A stretch of DNA of 5,046 bases from Gemmatimonadaceae bacterium (GTDB lineage Bacteria > Gemmatimonadota > Gemmatimonadetes > Gemmatimonadales > Gemmatimonadaceae), in the NCBI GenBank assembly GCA_013361745.1, contig JABFXM010000509.1:1-5046 (forward strand), written 5' to 3'. Position 1 is the stretch's first letter, and each line of letters begins with the position of its first letter. Made by a program: the position numbers and the translations under genes. Positions 1 through 5,046 of the stretch are shown here, in pieces. A model generated the notes under the pieces. That model was given only the letters and a program-made list of their open reading frames with translations. It was not told where the DNA came from and searched no databases.

Positions 1-450
1 GGACGCGGGGGCGGCGGCGGGGGCCACCGCGAGAGCCAGCTCACGTCGCACCCGACGAGCCGCAATGCGTACGTCGAGACGCGCGCCTGGCTGCTCGCCG
101 AGCATGGGCCGGTATGTGCGTACTGCGCGCGAAAGTTCACCGCGCGGGTTATGACCCTCGACCACGTCGCGCCGCGGAAGGGGAAAACGGCGTACGACCG
201 GCGCGACAACCTCGTGCTCGCCTGTCCCTCCTGCAACGCGGCGAAGCGCGATCTCGCGCCGATGGCGTTCCTCCTCGGCGCCCGTGAGCGCGCCGCGAAT
301 CTCGTCCGCTACGGGACGCACCTCAGCCCGATGCTGGTCGAGATGGCGCGCTCGCTCGCGCCGGAGGGGACGCTGCCCGTCGAGCCCCCGGCGTTCGGGA
401 GCTGGGCGGCGCTGCTGGACGTGGACGACGAAGATCCATACCTCGCGTAG
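1..450 (+). CDS. HNH endonuclease-like protein, 5'-truncated by window edge
   Basis: The reading frame is open from base 1 to the TAG at 448-450 (149 visible residues). The first ATG, at 151, lies inside the HNH motif, so the true start must be further upstream, probably outside the window. Visible residues form a complete zinc-ribbon HNH (beta-beta-alpha-metal) motif: CAYC (C39, C42), LDHVAPR with the D54-H55 pair where H55 would be the general base, N70 in DNLV, then CPSCN (C75, C78, N79) and K82. The family cleaves or nicks nucleic acids; the four Cys bind a structural zinc. The visible N-terminus opens with a glycine-rich stretch (residues 3-8) that looks like a linker. The ~65 residues after the motif are helical-looking and end with an acidic tail. 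There is no neighbouring methyltransferase, intron or phage gene, so its target is unknown. The motif assignment is firm; the biological role is not. Confidence 0.85.
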   Translation, partial: GRGGGGGGHRESQLTSHPTSRNAYVETRAWLLAEHGPVCAYCARKFTARVMTLDHVAPRKGKTAYDRRDNLVLACPSCNAAKRDLAPMAFLLGARERAANLVRYGTHLSPMLVEMARSLAPEGTLPVEPPAFGSWAALLDVDDEDPYLA

Positions 451-463
451 GGGCCGATACCCA

Positions 464-496
464 AGGGGTCAGGGGTCGGGGGTCAGGGGTCGGCGG
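464..496 (+). repeat. G-rich heptamer repeat, left inverted copy
   Basis: Four tandem heptamers of the form (A/G)GGGGTC are followed by GGCGG. The 33 bp match the reverse complement of 1007-1039 at 32 of 33 positions, the difference being G versus C at base 10. A third copy at 2121-2150 matches the first 30 bp with one change. The plus strand has four runs of four or more G separated by 3-nt TCA/TCG spacers, which fits a canonical G-quadruplex motif. Similarity to the right copy continues inward: the 10-mer GGGACGTGGA occurs at 508-517 and, inverted, at 993-1002. The copy begins 13 nt after the HNH stop codon. Confidence 0.9.
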
Positions 497-583
497 GGGA
501 CTGACGTGGGACGTGGACGATGCGTGGGGTGAGTTCGGTCCTTCGCGCGGCGTTTCCATGAGCAGCGGGGTGCGCTACGGGCG

Positions 584-589
584 TATCGT
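584..589 (+). promoter_or_regulatory. Possible -10 element for a leaderless transcript
   Basis: TATCGT fits the TANNNT form of a -10 box and ends 5 nt before the ATG at 595. At that distance transcription would begin at or next to the start codon. No Shine-Dalgarno sequence precedes the ATG, which agrees with a leaderless mRNA. No clear -35 box is visible at the expected spacing. A six-base degenerate match arises easily by chance. Confidence 0.25.
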
Positions 590-594
590 GGCGC

Positions 595-1020
595 ATGAGC
601 GAAGGCAAGATCGACCATCGACAGCTCCTCGTGTGGCAGCGCGCGCACATCCTCGTGCTCACGATCTACCGTGTCACCAGAACCTTTCCAGCCGAGGAGC
701 GCTACGGGCTCACGTCGCAACTGCGTCGCGCGGCCGTGGCCATCGCGACGAACATCGCGGAAGGGCGGTCCCGGTCCACGCCTGGCGCATACGCGTCGTT
801 CGTCGACATCGCGCTCGGATCAGCCGGTGAAGTGAGCTACGAGCTCCTACTCGCGCGGGATCTCGAGTACATGCAGCAGTCGGTCTACGAACCTCTCGTC
901 GACGAGATCGAACAGATCCGCAACATGCTGGGGGGCCTGCGCCAATCGATCATCAATCGATCCCGCGACGCGACCCCACCACGCCCCTCCATTCCACGTC
1001 CCCCATCCGCCGACCCCTGA
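595..1020 (+). CDS. Four-helix-bundle protein (23S rRNA intervening-sequence / Avd-like family)
   Basis: The 141-aa product has the hallmark pattern of the S23/TIGR02436 four-helix-bundle family: VWQ (13-15) in helix 1, FP..E.YGL (31-39) between helices, SQLRRA (41-46), NIAEG (53-57) and GSAGE (75-79), then two further helices to about residue 121. Relatives are encoded in intervening sequences of 23S rRNA genes and, as Avd, serve as accessory proteins of diversity-generating retroelements; they are basic nucleic-acid-binding oligomers. Here there is no rRNA gene and no reverse transcriptase. The ATG at 595 is the only plausible start: the next in-frame codon signal upstream is a TGA at 559-561. 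The final ~20 residues are a proline-rich, low-complexity tail, and the last codons and the stop lie inside the right G-rich repeat. The family call is strong; the molecular function is unknown. Confidence 0.9.
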   Translation: MSEGKIDHRQLLVWQRAHILVLTIYRVTRTFPAEERYGLTSQLRRAAVAIATNIAEGRSRSTPGAYASFVDIALGSAGEVSYELLLARDLEYMQQSVYEPLVDEIEQIRNMLGGLRQSIINRSRDATPPRPSIPRPPSADP

Positions 1021-1039
1021 CCCCCGACCGCTGACCCCT
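1007..1039 (-). repeat. G-rich heptamer repeat, right inverted copy
   Basis: This is the reverse-complement partner of 464-496 (32 of 33 identical). The G-rich strand is the minus strand here. One of the four G-tracts is broken to GCGG, leaving three intact runs of four or more G. It overlaps the last codons and TGA stop (1018-1020) of the four-helix-bundle gene and ends 3 nt before the stop codon of the minus-strand propeller gene. Confidence 0.9.
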
Positions 1040-1042
1040 GCG

Positions 1043-2050
1043 TCACCGGTATCCCTCGGGCAGCTCCCAGAAGCTCACCCGTCCCATCATCGGCTCGGGG
1101 ATGCCGACGAGGGCGCGGCGGCGGTCGATGCCTAACGCTGCGGGGGAGGTGAGGCCGCGGACGAGGCGGACCTCCTTCCCCTTGCCGATCGCGATGAGGG
1201 CGGAGTCCGACCAGCCGGTGACGAGGAAGCGTCCGTCACCCAATGCCTGTAGACCGTCGAAGCGTCCCTTGCCGTGCGCGATCACGTGGGGCGCGGTGTC
1301 GCCCCGGGCGATGGTGTAGAGCGGCGAGTCGAAGGGATCGAAGCCGACCACGTACCACTTCTTCGACGCGGGGTCCCACGTGACGCCGTTGGGGCGGGCG
1401 AGCTGGTCGCCGGCGGAGAGGATGGAGACGCGACGGCCGGGCGAGACGACGAAGATCTTGTCGCCGCCGGGGTGCAGGACGCCGATGTCCGTCATCTGGA
1501 TCCCGGTGTCGGTCACGTAGATCGTGCCGTCGGGGCCGACCGCGAGATCGTTGAGGAGCACCGCGCCGAACGGGCGGAAGTCGATCGTCCCGACGGGCTC
1601 GCCGGTGAGCTTGTTGAAGCCGCGCACGACGTCGATGTCGGCGGTCCAGAGGGTGTCGCCCTGGAAGGCGATCCCCTTCGGGGCGTCGAGGTGGACGCCG
1701 CCGACACCGCCCTGGGCGAAGATGTGGGCGATCCCGACGCTGTGTCCCTCGAGGCGGAGGATGTAGCCCTGCCCGTCGTGCGCCGAGCCGGGGCCGAGCA
1801 TCGCCGAGACGAACCAGGCGTCCTGCGTCGAATCGTAGCGTGCCGACTCGGGGCCGTAGATCCCCTCGACCGTCGCGACCTTCGTCGCGAGCGACTTGAG
1901 GGTGTCCTCCGGATCCCCGGTCCGCTTCGCGTAGCGCGCCGACTCGAGCTCTCCTCCCGGACCATGACAGGCGACCGCGCTCGAGATCGCGATGAAGGCG
2001 GCGAAGGACGCTGCGAGAGTGCGGCTGGTCTTCGGCGACATGGTTCGCAT
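1043..2050 (-). CDS. Probable lipoprotein, SMP-30/gluconolactonase-like beta-propeller
   Basis: The 335-aa product starts with a basic n-region and a hydrophobic stretch (about residues 11-27) ending in AVAC, a weak lipobox with C28 as the acylation site, so export and membrane anchoring are likely. The mature part shows propeller blade repeats of the SMP-30/NHL type: KGIAF..DTLW.AD (125-138), LNDLAVGPDGTIYVTD (166-181), RPNGVTWD...WYVV (219-235) and DGLQALGDGRFLV (265-277). E68, N167, N221 and D265 are candidates for the divalent-metal ligands used by SMP-30 lactonases. That assignment is by motif only, and the E68 context (GPES) differs from the usual E-G-P order. The family includes calcium- or zinc-dependent lactonases but also non-enzymatic binding propellers. 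An internal ATG at 2039-2041 (M4) is an equally possible start; neither has a clear Shine-Dalgarno. The gene converges on the four-helix-bundle cassette and diverges from the S9 peptidase. Confidence 0.85.
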   Translation of the reverse strand: MRTMSPKTSRTLAASFAAFIAISSAVACHGPGGELESARYAKRTGDPEDTLKSLATKVATVEGIYGPESARYDSTQDAWFVSAMLGPGSAHDGQGYILRLEGHSVGIAHIFAQGGVGGVHLDAPKGIAFQGDTLWTADIDVVRGFNKLTGEPVGTIDFRPFGAVLLNDLAVGPDGTIYVTDTGIQMTDIGVLHPGGDKIFVVSPGRRVSILSAGDQLARPNGVTWDPASKKWYVVGFDPFDSPLYTIARGDTAPHVIAHGKGRFDGLQALGDGRFLVTGWSDSALIAIGKGKEVRLVRGLTSPAALGIDRRRALVGIPEPMMGRVSFWELPEGYR

Positions 2051-2070
2051 GGGCAGAGGTCGGGGTGCGG

Positions 2071-2086
2071 GTCCGCGGGTCCGCGG
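2071..2086. repeat. Perfect tandem octamer, two copies
   Basis: GTCCGCGG occurs twice in immediate succession, 20-35 nt upstream of the ATG of the minus-strand propeller gene. The CCGCGG cores are self-complementary, so the pair can also form a short stem. It could be a protein-binding site at that gene's promoter or leader, but in DNA this GC-rich such a short repeat is weak evidence. Confidence 0.4.
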
Positions 2087-2099
2087 CAGGAGATGAGCG

Positions 2100-2125
2100 A
2101 GAGGCGTGCCTCTGCTTCGCAGGGG
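2100..2125 (+). other. Two overlapping, mutually exclusive hairpins
   Basis: Hairpin A pairs AGAGGC (2100-2105) with GCCTCT (2108-2113) around a 2-nt centre. Hairpin B pairs CCTCTGC (2109-2115) with GCAGGGG (2119-2125) around TTC, with one G-U wobble in RNA. They share 2109-2113, so only one can form at a time, and hairpin B uses the first G-tract of the repeat at 2121-2150. The site lies midway between two divergent start codons. A dyad operator is an alternative reading of hairpin A. Confidence 0.4.
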
Positions 2126-2150
2126 TCGGGGGTCGGGGGTCAGGGGTCGG
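2121..2150 (+). repeat. G-rich heptamer repeat, solitary third copy
   Basis: Thirty bases match the first 30 of 464-496 with one difference (G for A at base 8), in the same orientation. Four G-runs of four or five are separated by short TC/TCA spacers, again fitting a G-quadruplex motif. It sits in the divergent promoter region, 71 nt from the propeller gene start and 97 nt from the peptidase ATG, and it is not paired with an inverted partner or a four-helix-bundle gene. The three extra bases CGC before it also precede the right-hand copy read on its G-rich strand. Confidence 0.88.
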
Positions 2151-2203
2151 GCTGCTGCTCGGCGGCGGGGCTCCCGGGCGGTGGGGTATCGGGCGAAGGC
2201 GTC

Positions 2204-2213
2204 GGGGGTGATC
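2204..2213 (+). promoter_or_regulatory. Extended Shine-Dalgarno-like sequence before a possible TTG start
   Basis: GGGGGTGATC differs by one base from GGAGGTGATC, the perfect complement of the conserved bacterial 16S rRNA 3' end. Its G-rich core ends 6 nt before an in-frame TTG at 2215, good spacing for initiation, and 39 nt before the ATG at 2248, which is too far. It therefore supports the longer form of the S9 peptidase, or is a chance match in G-rich sequence. Confidence 0.35.
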
Positions 2214-2247
2214 TTTGGCGGGCAGGCGTGACCTCAACCGCAAACCG

Positions 2248-4620
2248 ATGCCATCGAGACTACTCCGTTCCTCGGCCGCCATCGCTGGTGGCTTCGTGCT
2301 CTTCACGACTGCCGCCGCCGCGCAGCAGCCCAGGGTCATCACGGCCGACGACTACGCGCGAGCCGAGCGGTTCCTTGCGCCGGCGACGGTGCCGCTCGTG
2401 TACGGCGGCTTCGTGCGGCCGAGCTGGCTGCCGGACGATCGCTTCTGGTATCGGAACGCGACCGCCGAAGGGTACGAGTTCATCCTCGTCGATCCGGCGC
2501 GGGGGACGCGCACGCGTGCCTTCGATCAGACGCGCATCGCCGCGGCGCTGTCGACGGCCCTGGGCAAGAGCTACGACCCGAACAAGCTGCCCTTCACCTC
2601 GTTCGAGCTCGCGCCGGGAGGGAAGGGGATTCTCGTTCGCGTCGAGGGAAAGCGATGGAGCTGCAACCCCGAGACGGGGCGATGCGACGCCGCGGTCGAC
2701 GACCGCGAGGCGGCGCGGGCCCAGGAGATGGCGGCGGCGAGCGGCGCGTCGCGGTCGGCCGAGCCGCCGGTGGTGATGTCGCCCGATGGGAAGCGCGCGG
2801 CGTTCATCCGCGACTGGAATCTCTGGGTGCGCGACGTCGCGACGGGGCAGGATACGCAGCTCACCACCGACGGCGTGCAGGACTACGGCTACGCGACCGA
2901 CAACGCGGGGTGGATCCACAGCGATCGCGCGATCCTCGCCTGGTCGCCCGACTCGCGAAAGATCGCGACCTTCCGGCAGGACCAGCGCAAGGTCGGCGAG
3001 ATGTACCTCGTGTCGACGGCGGTCGGACATCCGACGCTGAAGGCGTGGAAGTATCCCCTGCCGGGCGACAGCGTGGTCTCCATGATCGAGCGCGTCGTGA
3101 TCGACGTCGACGCGAAGCGCGTCGTGCCGTTCAGGATGTCGCCCGACCAGCATCGCACGACGTTCTGCGACCACATCAGCTGCGACGGCGAGTTCACCGA
3201 CGTCGAGTGGTATCCCGACGGCTCGCACGTCGCCTTCGTCTCCGTCTCGCGCGATCACAAGGACGCGACGCTCCGTGTCGCCGACGCGAGCAGCGGCGAG
3301 GTGCGCGACGTCCTGAGCGAGCATGTCGCGACGCAATACGAGTCGGGGATCGGCGGCTGGAACTGGCGCGTGCTCCCCGCGTCCAACGAGGTGATCTGGT
3401 TCTCGGAGCGCGACGACTGGGGACAGCTCTACCTCTACGATCTCACGACGGGGAAACTGAAGGGGAAGATCACGACGGGCGTCGGGAACGTCACCGAGAT
3501 CCTGCGGGTCGACCCGAAGTCCCGGACGACCTGGTTCGCCGGCGTCGGCAAGACGGTGGGACGCGATCCCTACTTCCGCCATCTCTATCGCGTCGGGCTC
3601 GACGGCAAGCGCTTCGCGCTGCTCTCGCCGGAGAACGCGGATCACCAGCTGAGCGTGTCGCCCTCGGGGAAGCTCATCCTCGACAGCTACTCGACGCCGG
3701 TGACGCCGCCGGTGACGGCGCTGCGCGACCTGAACGGGAAGGTAGTGCAGACGCTCGAGCGCGCGGACATCTCGAAGCTCGTCGCCGCGGGGTGGAAGCC
3801 GCCGCTGCAGATCACCGTGAAGGCGCGCGACGGGAAGACGGACCTCTACGGCCTGATGTTCACGCCGACGAGTCTCGACTCGACGCGGAAGTATCCCATC
3901 GTGAACTACATCTACCCCGGTCCGCAGACGGGGAGCGTGGGCGGTCGCGGCTTCAGCCCGGCGCGTGGCGATCTGCAGGCGCTGGCGGAGCTCGGCTTCG
4001 TCGTCGTCGCGATCGACGGGATGGGGACGCCCTGGCGCTCGAAGTCCTTCCACGACGCGTACTACGCGCAGATGGGGGACAACACCCTCCCCGATCAGGT
4101 CGCGGGGATGAAGGAGCTCGGGCGGCGCTACCGCTTCATCGACATCGACCGCGCGGGGATCTGGGGCCACTCCGGCGGCGGCTTCGCGACGGCGGACGCG
4201 ATGTTCCGCTATCCCGATTTCTTCAAGGTCGGGATCTCCGAGTCGGGGAACCACGACAACCGCGTCTACGAGGACGACTGGGGCGAGCGCTATCAGGGGC
4301 TGCTCGTGCGCGCCGGCGACGGCAGCGACAACTACGCGCCGGAGGCGAACCAGACGCTCGCGAAGAACCTGAAGGGCAAGCTGCTGCTCGCGCACGGGAC
4401 GATGGACGACAACGTGCCGCCCAACAACACCCTGCTCGTCGTCGACGCGCTCATCAAGGCGAACAAGGACTTCGACCTGCTGCTGCTGCCGAACCAGCCG
4501 CACGGCTACGGTGCGATGTCGAACTACATGATGCGCCGGCGCTGGGACTACTTCGTGAAGAACCTGATGGGCGCCGAGCCGCCGAAGGAGTACGTGATCG
4601 GCGGGAACAGCGCCCGTTGA
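2248..4620 (+). CDS. Secreted S9 family (DPP-IV-like) serine peptidase
   Basis: The 790-aa product has a Sec signal peptide (basic residues 1-7, hydrophobic 10-21, AAA then Q, cleavage likely after A25), so it acts outside the cytoplasm. Residues about 60-500 form a DPPIV_N-type beta-propeller, with blade motifs such as WSPDS (232-236), and 530-775 an alpha/beta-hydrolase domain. The catalytic triad is S642 in GHSGGG, D720 in GTMDDNV and H752 in QPHGYG; the 78- and 32-residue spacings equal those of human DPP4 (S630, D708, H740). Y556 in YPGP fits the oxyanion tyrosine and N722 the substrate-binding Asn. The Glu-Glu motif that anchors a substrate's free N-terminus is not seen: the region before WSPDS reads TDNAGWIHSD (217-226). 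The only mature cysteines are two close pairs, C139/C146 and C307/C312. The ATG at 2248 gives a compact signal peptide, but a TTG at 2215 with a better ribosome site would add 11 residues. S9 peptidase is certain; dipeptidyl specificity is not. Confidence 0.93.
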   Translation: MPSRLLRSSAAIAGGFVLFTTAAAAQQPRVITADDYARAERFLAPATVPLVYGGFVRPSWLPDDRFWYRNATAEGYEFILVDPARGTRTRAFDQTRIAAALSTALGKSYDPNKLPFTSFELAPGGKGILVRVEGKRWSCNPETGRCDAAVDDREAARAQEMAAASGASRSAEPPVVMSPDGKRAAFIRDWNLWVRDVATGQDTQLTTDGVQDYGYATDNAGWIHSDRAILAWSPDSRKIATFRQDQRKVGEMYLVSTAVGHPTLKAWKYPLPGDSVVSMIERVVIDVDAKRVVPFRMSPDQHRTTFCDHISCDGEFTDVEWYPDGSHVAFVSVSRDHKDATLRVADASSGEVRDVLSEHVATQYESGIGGWNWRVLPASNEVIWFSERDDWGQLYLYDLTTGKLKGKITTGVGNVTEILRVDPKSRTTWFAGVGKTVGRDPYFRHLYRVGLDGKRFALLSPENADHQLSVSPSGKLILDSYSTPVTPPVTALRDLNGKVVQTLERADISKLVAAGWKPPLQITVKARDGKTDLYGLMFTPTSLDSTRKYPIVNYIYPGPQTGSVGGRGFSPARGDLQALAELGFVVVAIDGMGTPWRSKSFHDAYYAQMGDNTLPDQVAGMKELGRRYRFIDIDRAGIWGHSGGGFATADAMFRYPDFFKVGISESGNHDNRVYEDDWGERYQGLLVRAGDGSDNYAPEANQTLAKNLKGKLLLAHGTMDDNVPPNNTLLVVDALIKANKDFDLLLLPNQPHGYGAMSNYMMRRRWDYFVKNLMGAEPPKEYVIGGNSAR

Positions 4621-4638
4621 CCGCCACCCGAGCCCGCC

Positions 4639-4643
4639 GGAGA
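4639..4643 (+). promoter_or_regulatory. Shine-Dalgarno site of the VOC gene
   Basis: GGAGA lies 6 nt before the ATG at 4650, within the 29-nt gap after the peptidase stop. It is the clearest conventional ribosome-binding site in the window and fixes the start of the downstream gene. Confidence 0.7.
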
Positions 4644-4649
4644 TCCGAC

Positions 4650-5046
4650 ATGCCGAACCCCCCGAAGAACACCGTCTGCCTCTGGTACGAGGGCGGCGCC
4701 GAAGAAGCGGCGCGCTTCTACGCCGGGACCTTTCCCGATTCGTCGGTGCGCGCGGTTCACGCCGCGCCCGGCGACTCGCCCTCGGGCAAGCAGGGTGAGG
4801 TGCTGACGGTGGAGTTCACGGTGATGGGGATCCCGTGCCTCGGCCTGAACGGTGGGCCGATGTTCAAGCACAGCGAGGCGTTCTCCTTCCAGGTCGCGAC
4901 GGTGGATCAGGAGGAGACGGACCGCTACTGGAACGCGATCGTCGGCAACGGCGGCCGGGCGAGTGATTGCGGCTGGTGCAAGGACAAGTGGGGGGTGTCG
5001 TGGCAGATCACGCCGATCGCTCTGACGCGTGCGTTCACGGACCCCG
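4650..5046 (+). CDS. VOC family (PhnB-like) protein, 3'-truncated by window edge
   Basis: There are 132 residues in frame with no stop before the window ends. The pattern is that of the PhnB/3-demethylubiquinone-methyltransferase-like branch of the vicinal oxygen chelate fold: LWYEGGAEEAARFY (11-24), a middle strand ending GLNGGP, HSEAFSFQV (74-82), DRYWNAI (91-97), and CGWCKDKWGVSWQITP (107-122). Full-length relatives are about 150-165 aa, so perhaps 20-30 residues are missing. Many members of this branch lack a demonstrated enzymatic activity, so no substrate is assigned. The gene follows the S9 peptidase by 29 nt on the same strand with its own good ribosome site, and no terminator is visible between them, which suggests co-transcription. 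No functional link between the two products is evident. Confidence 0.9.
   Translation, partial: MPNPPKNTVCLWYEGGAEEAARFYAGTFPDSSVRAVHAAPGDSPSGKQGEVLTVEFTVMGIPCLGLNGGPMFKHSEAFSFQVATVDQEETDRYWNAIVGNGGRASDCGWCKDKWGVSWQITPIALTRAFTDP

Larger units (their letters stand above)
464..1039 (+). mobile_element. Putative small repeat-bounded cassette carrying a four-helix-bundle gene
   Basis: A 576-bp unit is delimited by inverted 33-bp G-rich repeats and contains a single gene. It occupies almost all the space between the convergent stop codons at 450 and 1043. The arms share further short homology inside the 33-mer. No target-site duplication is visible at the outer edges (CCA on the left, GCG on the right) and no transposase is encoded, so this is not a conventional insertion sequence. 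Mobility is inferred from architecture only. The alternative is that a genome-wide intergenic repeat happened to land on both sides of an ordinary gene. Confidence 0.35.

Noticed and set aside
464..496. CRISPR array or leader from repeated GGGGTCA units
   Set aside because: The units are directly abutting heptamers with no spacers of 25-40 nt and no cas genes.
513..830. 105-codon plus-strand open frame overlapping the start of the four-helix-bundle gene
   Set aside because: It overlaps the conserved core of the four-helix-bundle gene in another frame and is Arg/His-rich without motifs.
595..1020. 23S rRNA intervening sequence
   Set aside because: The flanking DNA encodes an HNH protein and a propeller protein; no rRNA sequence is present on either side.
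464..1039. Diversity-generating retroelement, suggested by the Avd-like protein
   Set aside because: There is no reverse transcriptase, no template/variable repeat pair and no C-type lectin-like target gene in the window.
1007..1039. Intrinsic terminator between the convergent genes
   Set aside because: There is no stem-loop followed by a T-run on either strand; the element is a C/G-rich repeat. It could still slow polymerase, but there is no direct support.
1130..1136. GCCTAAC resembling an integron attC core
   Set aside because: It is a single 7-mer inside the propeller coding sequence, with no paired core site or hairpin, so it is chance.
1236..2342. 368-codon minus-strand open frame overlapping the propeller gene
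   Set aside because: It is a shifted frame of the 1043-2050 gene with an Arg/Pro-rich translation; the signal peptide, lipobox and propeller motifs are all in the other frame.
1274..2776. 500-codon plus-strand open frame across the propeller gene and the start of the S9 gene
   Set aside because: It runs antisense to one convincing gene and out of frame with another, crosses the divergent intergenic region, and shows low-complexity Arg/Asp/Glu/Val composition with no recognisable motif.
2260..4503. 747-codon open frame on the minus strand opposite the S9 peptidase
   Set aside because: It is an antisense shadow created by strong GC bias at third positions. Its translation is an Arg/Val/Asp-rich string without domain motifs, while the plus strand encodes a complete S9 peptidase.

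Overview
This is a very GC-rich, chromosome-like bacterial window. The layout, the secreted S9 peptidase with a GHSGGG nucleophile motif, the solitary four-helix-bundle (S23/Avd-like) gene and the intergenic GGGGTCA-type repeats would fit a soil or freshwater member of Gemmatimonadota or a similar GC-rich phylum. This placement is an inference from gene style; there is no rRNA or other phylogenetic marker to confirm it.

Layout. (1) 1-450, plus strand: the C-terminal part of an HNH endonuclease-like protein, cut by the left edge. (2) 464-1039: a compact unit consisting of a 141-aa four-helix-bundle gene (595-1020) bracketed by a 33-bp G-rich repeat in inverted orientation (464-496 and 1007-1039, one mismatch). 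It fills the gap between two convergent genes. (3) 1043-2050, minus strand: a probable lipoprotein with an SMP-30/gluconolactonase-like beta-propeller. (4) 2051-2247: a 197-bp divergent intergenic region holding a third, solitary copy of the G-rich repeat (2121-2150), a perfect tandem octamer and two overlapping, mutually exclusive hairpins. (5) 2248-4620, plus strand: a secreted S9 (DPP-IV-type) serine peptidase with a complete Ser/Asp/His triad but without the Glu-Glu motif expected of true dipeptidyl peptidase IV. (6) 4650-5046, plus strand: a VOC/PhnB-like protein 29 nt downstream, cut by the right edge and probably co-transcribed with the peptidase.

Functionally, the propeller lipoprotein and the S9 peptidase are both predicted to be exported and are divergently arranged, but nothing in the sequence shows that they share a pathway. 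The most unusual signal is the four-helix-bundle gene inside G-quadruplex-capable inverted repeats, with a further stand-alone copy of the repeat nearby. It resembles a small repeat-plus-protein genetic element; mobility is suggested by the structure but not shown. No tRNA, rRNA, CRISPR array, conventional transposase or convincing intrinsic terminator was seen. No gene-free stretch exceeds 300 bases.
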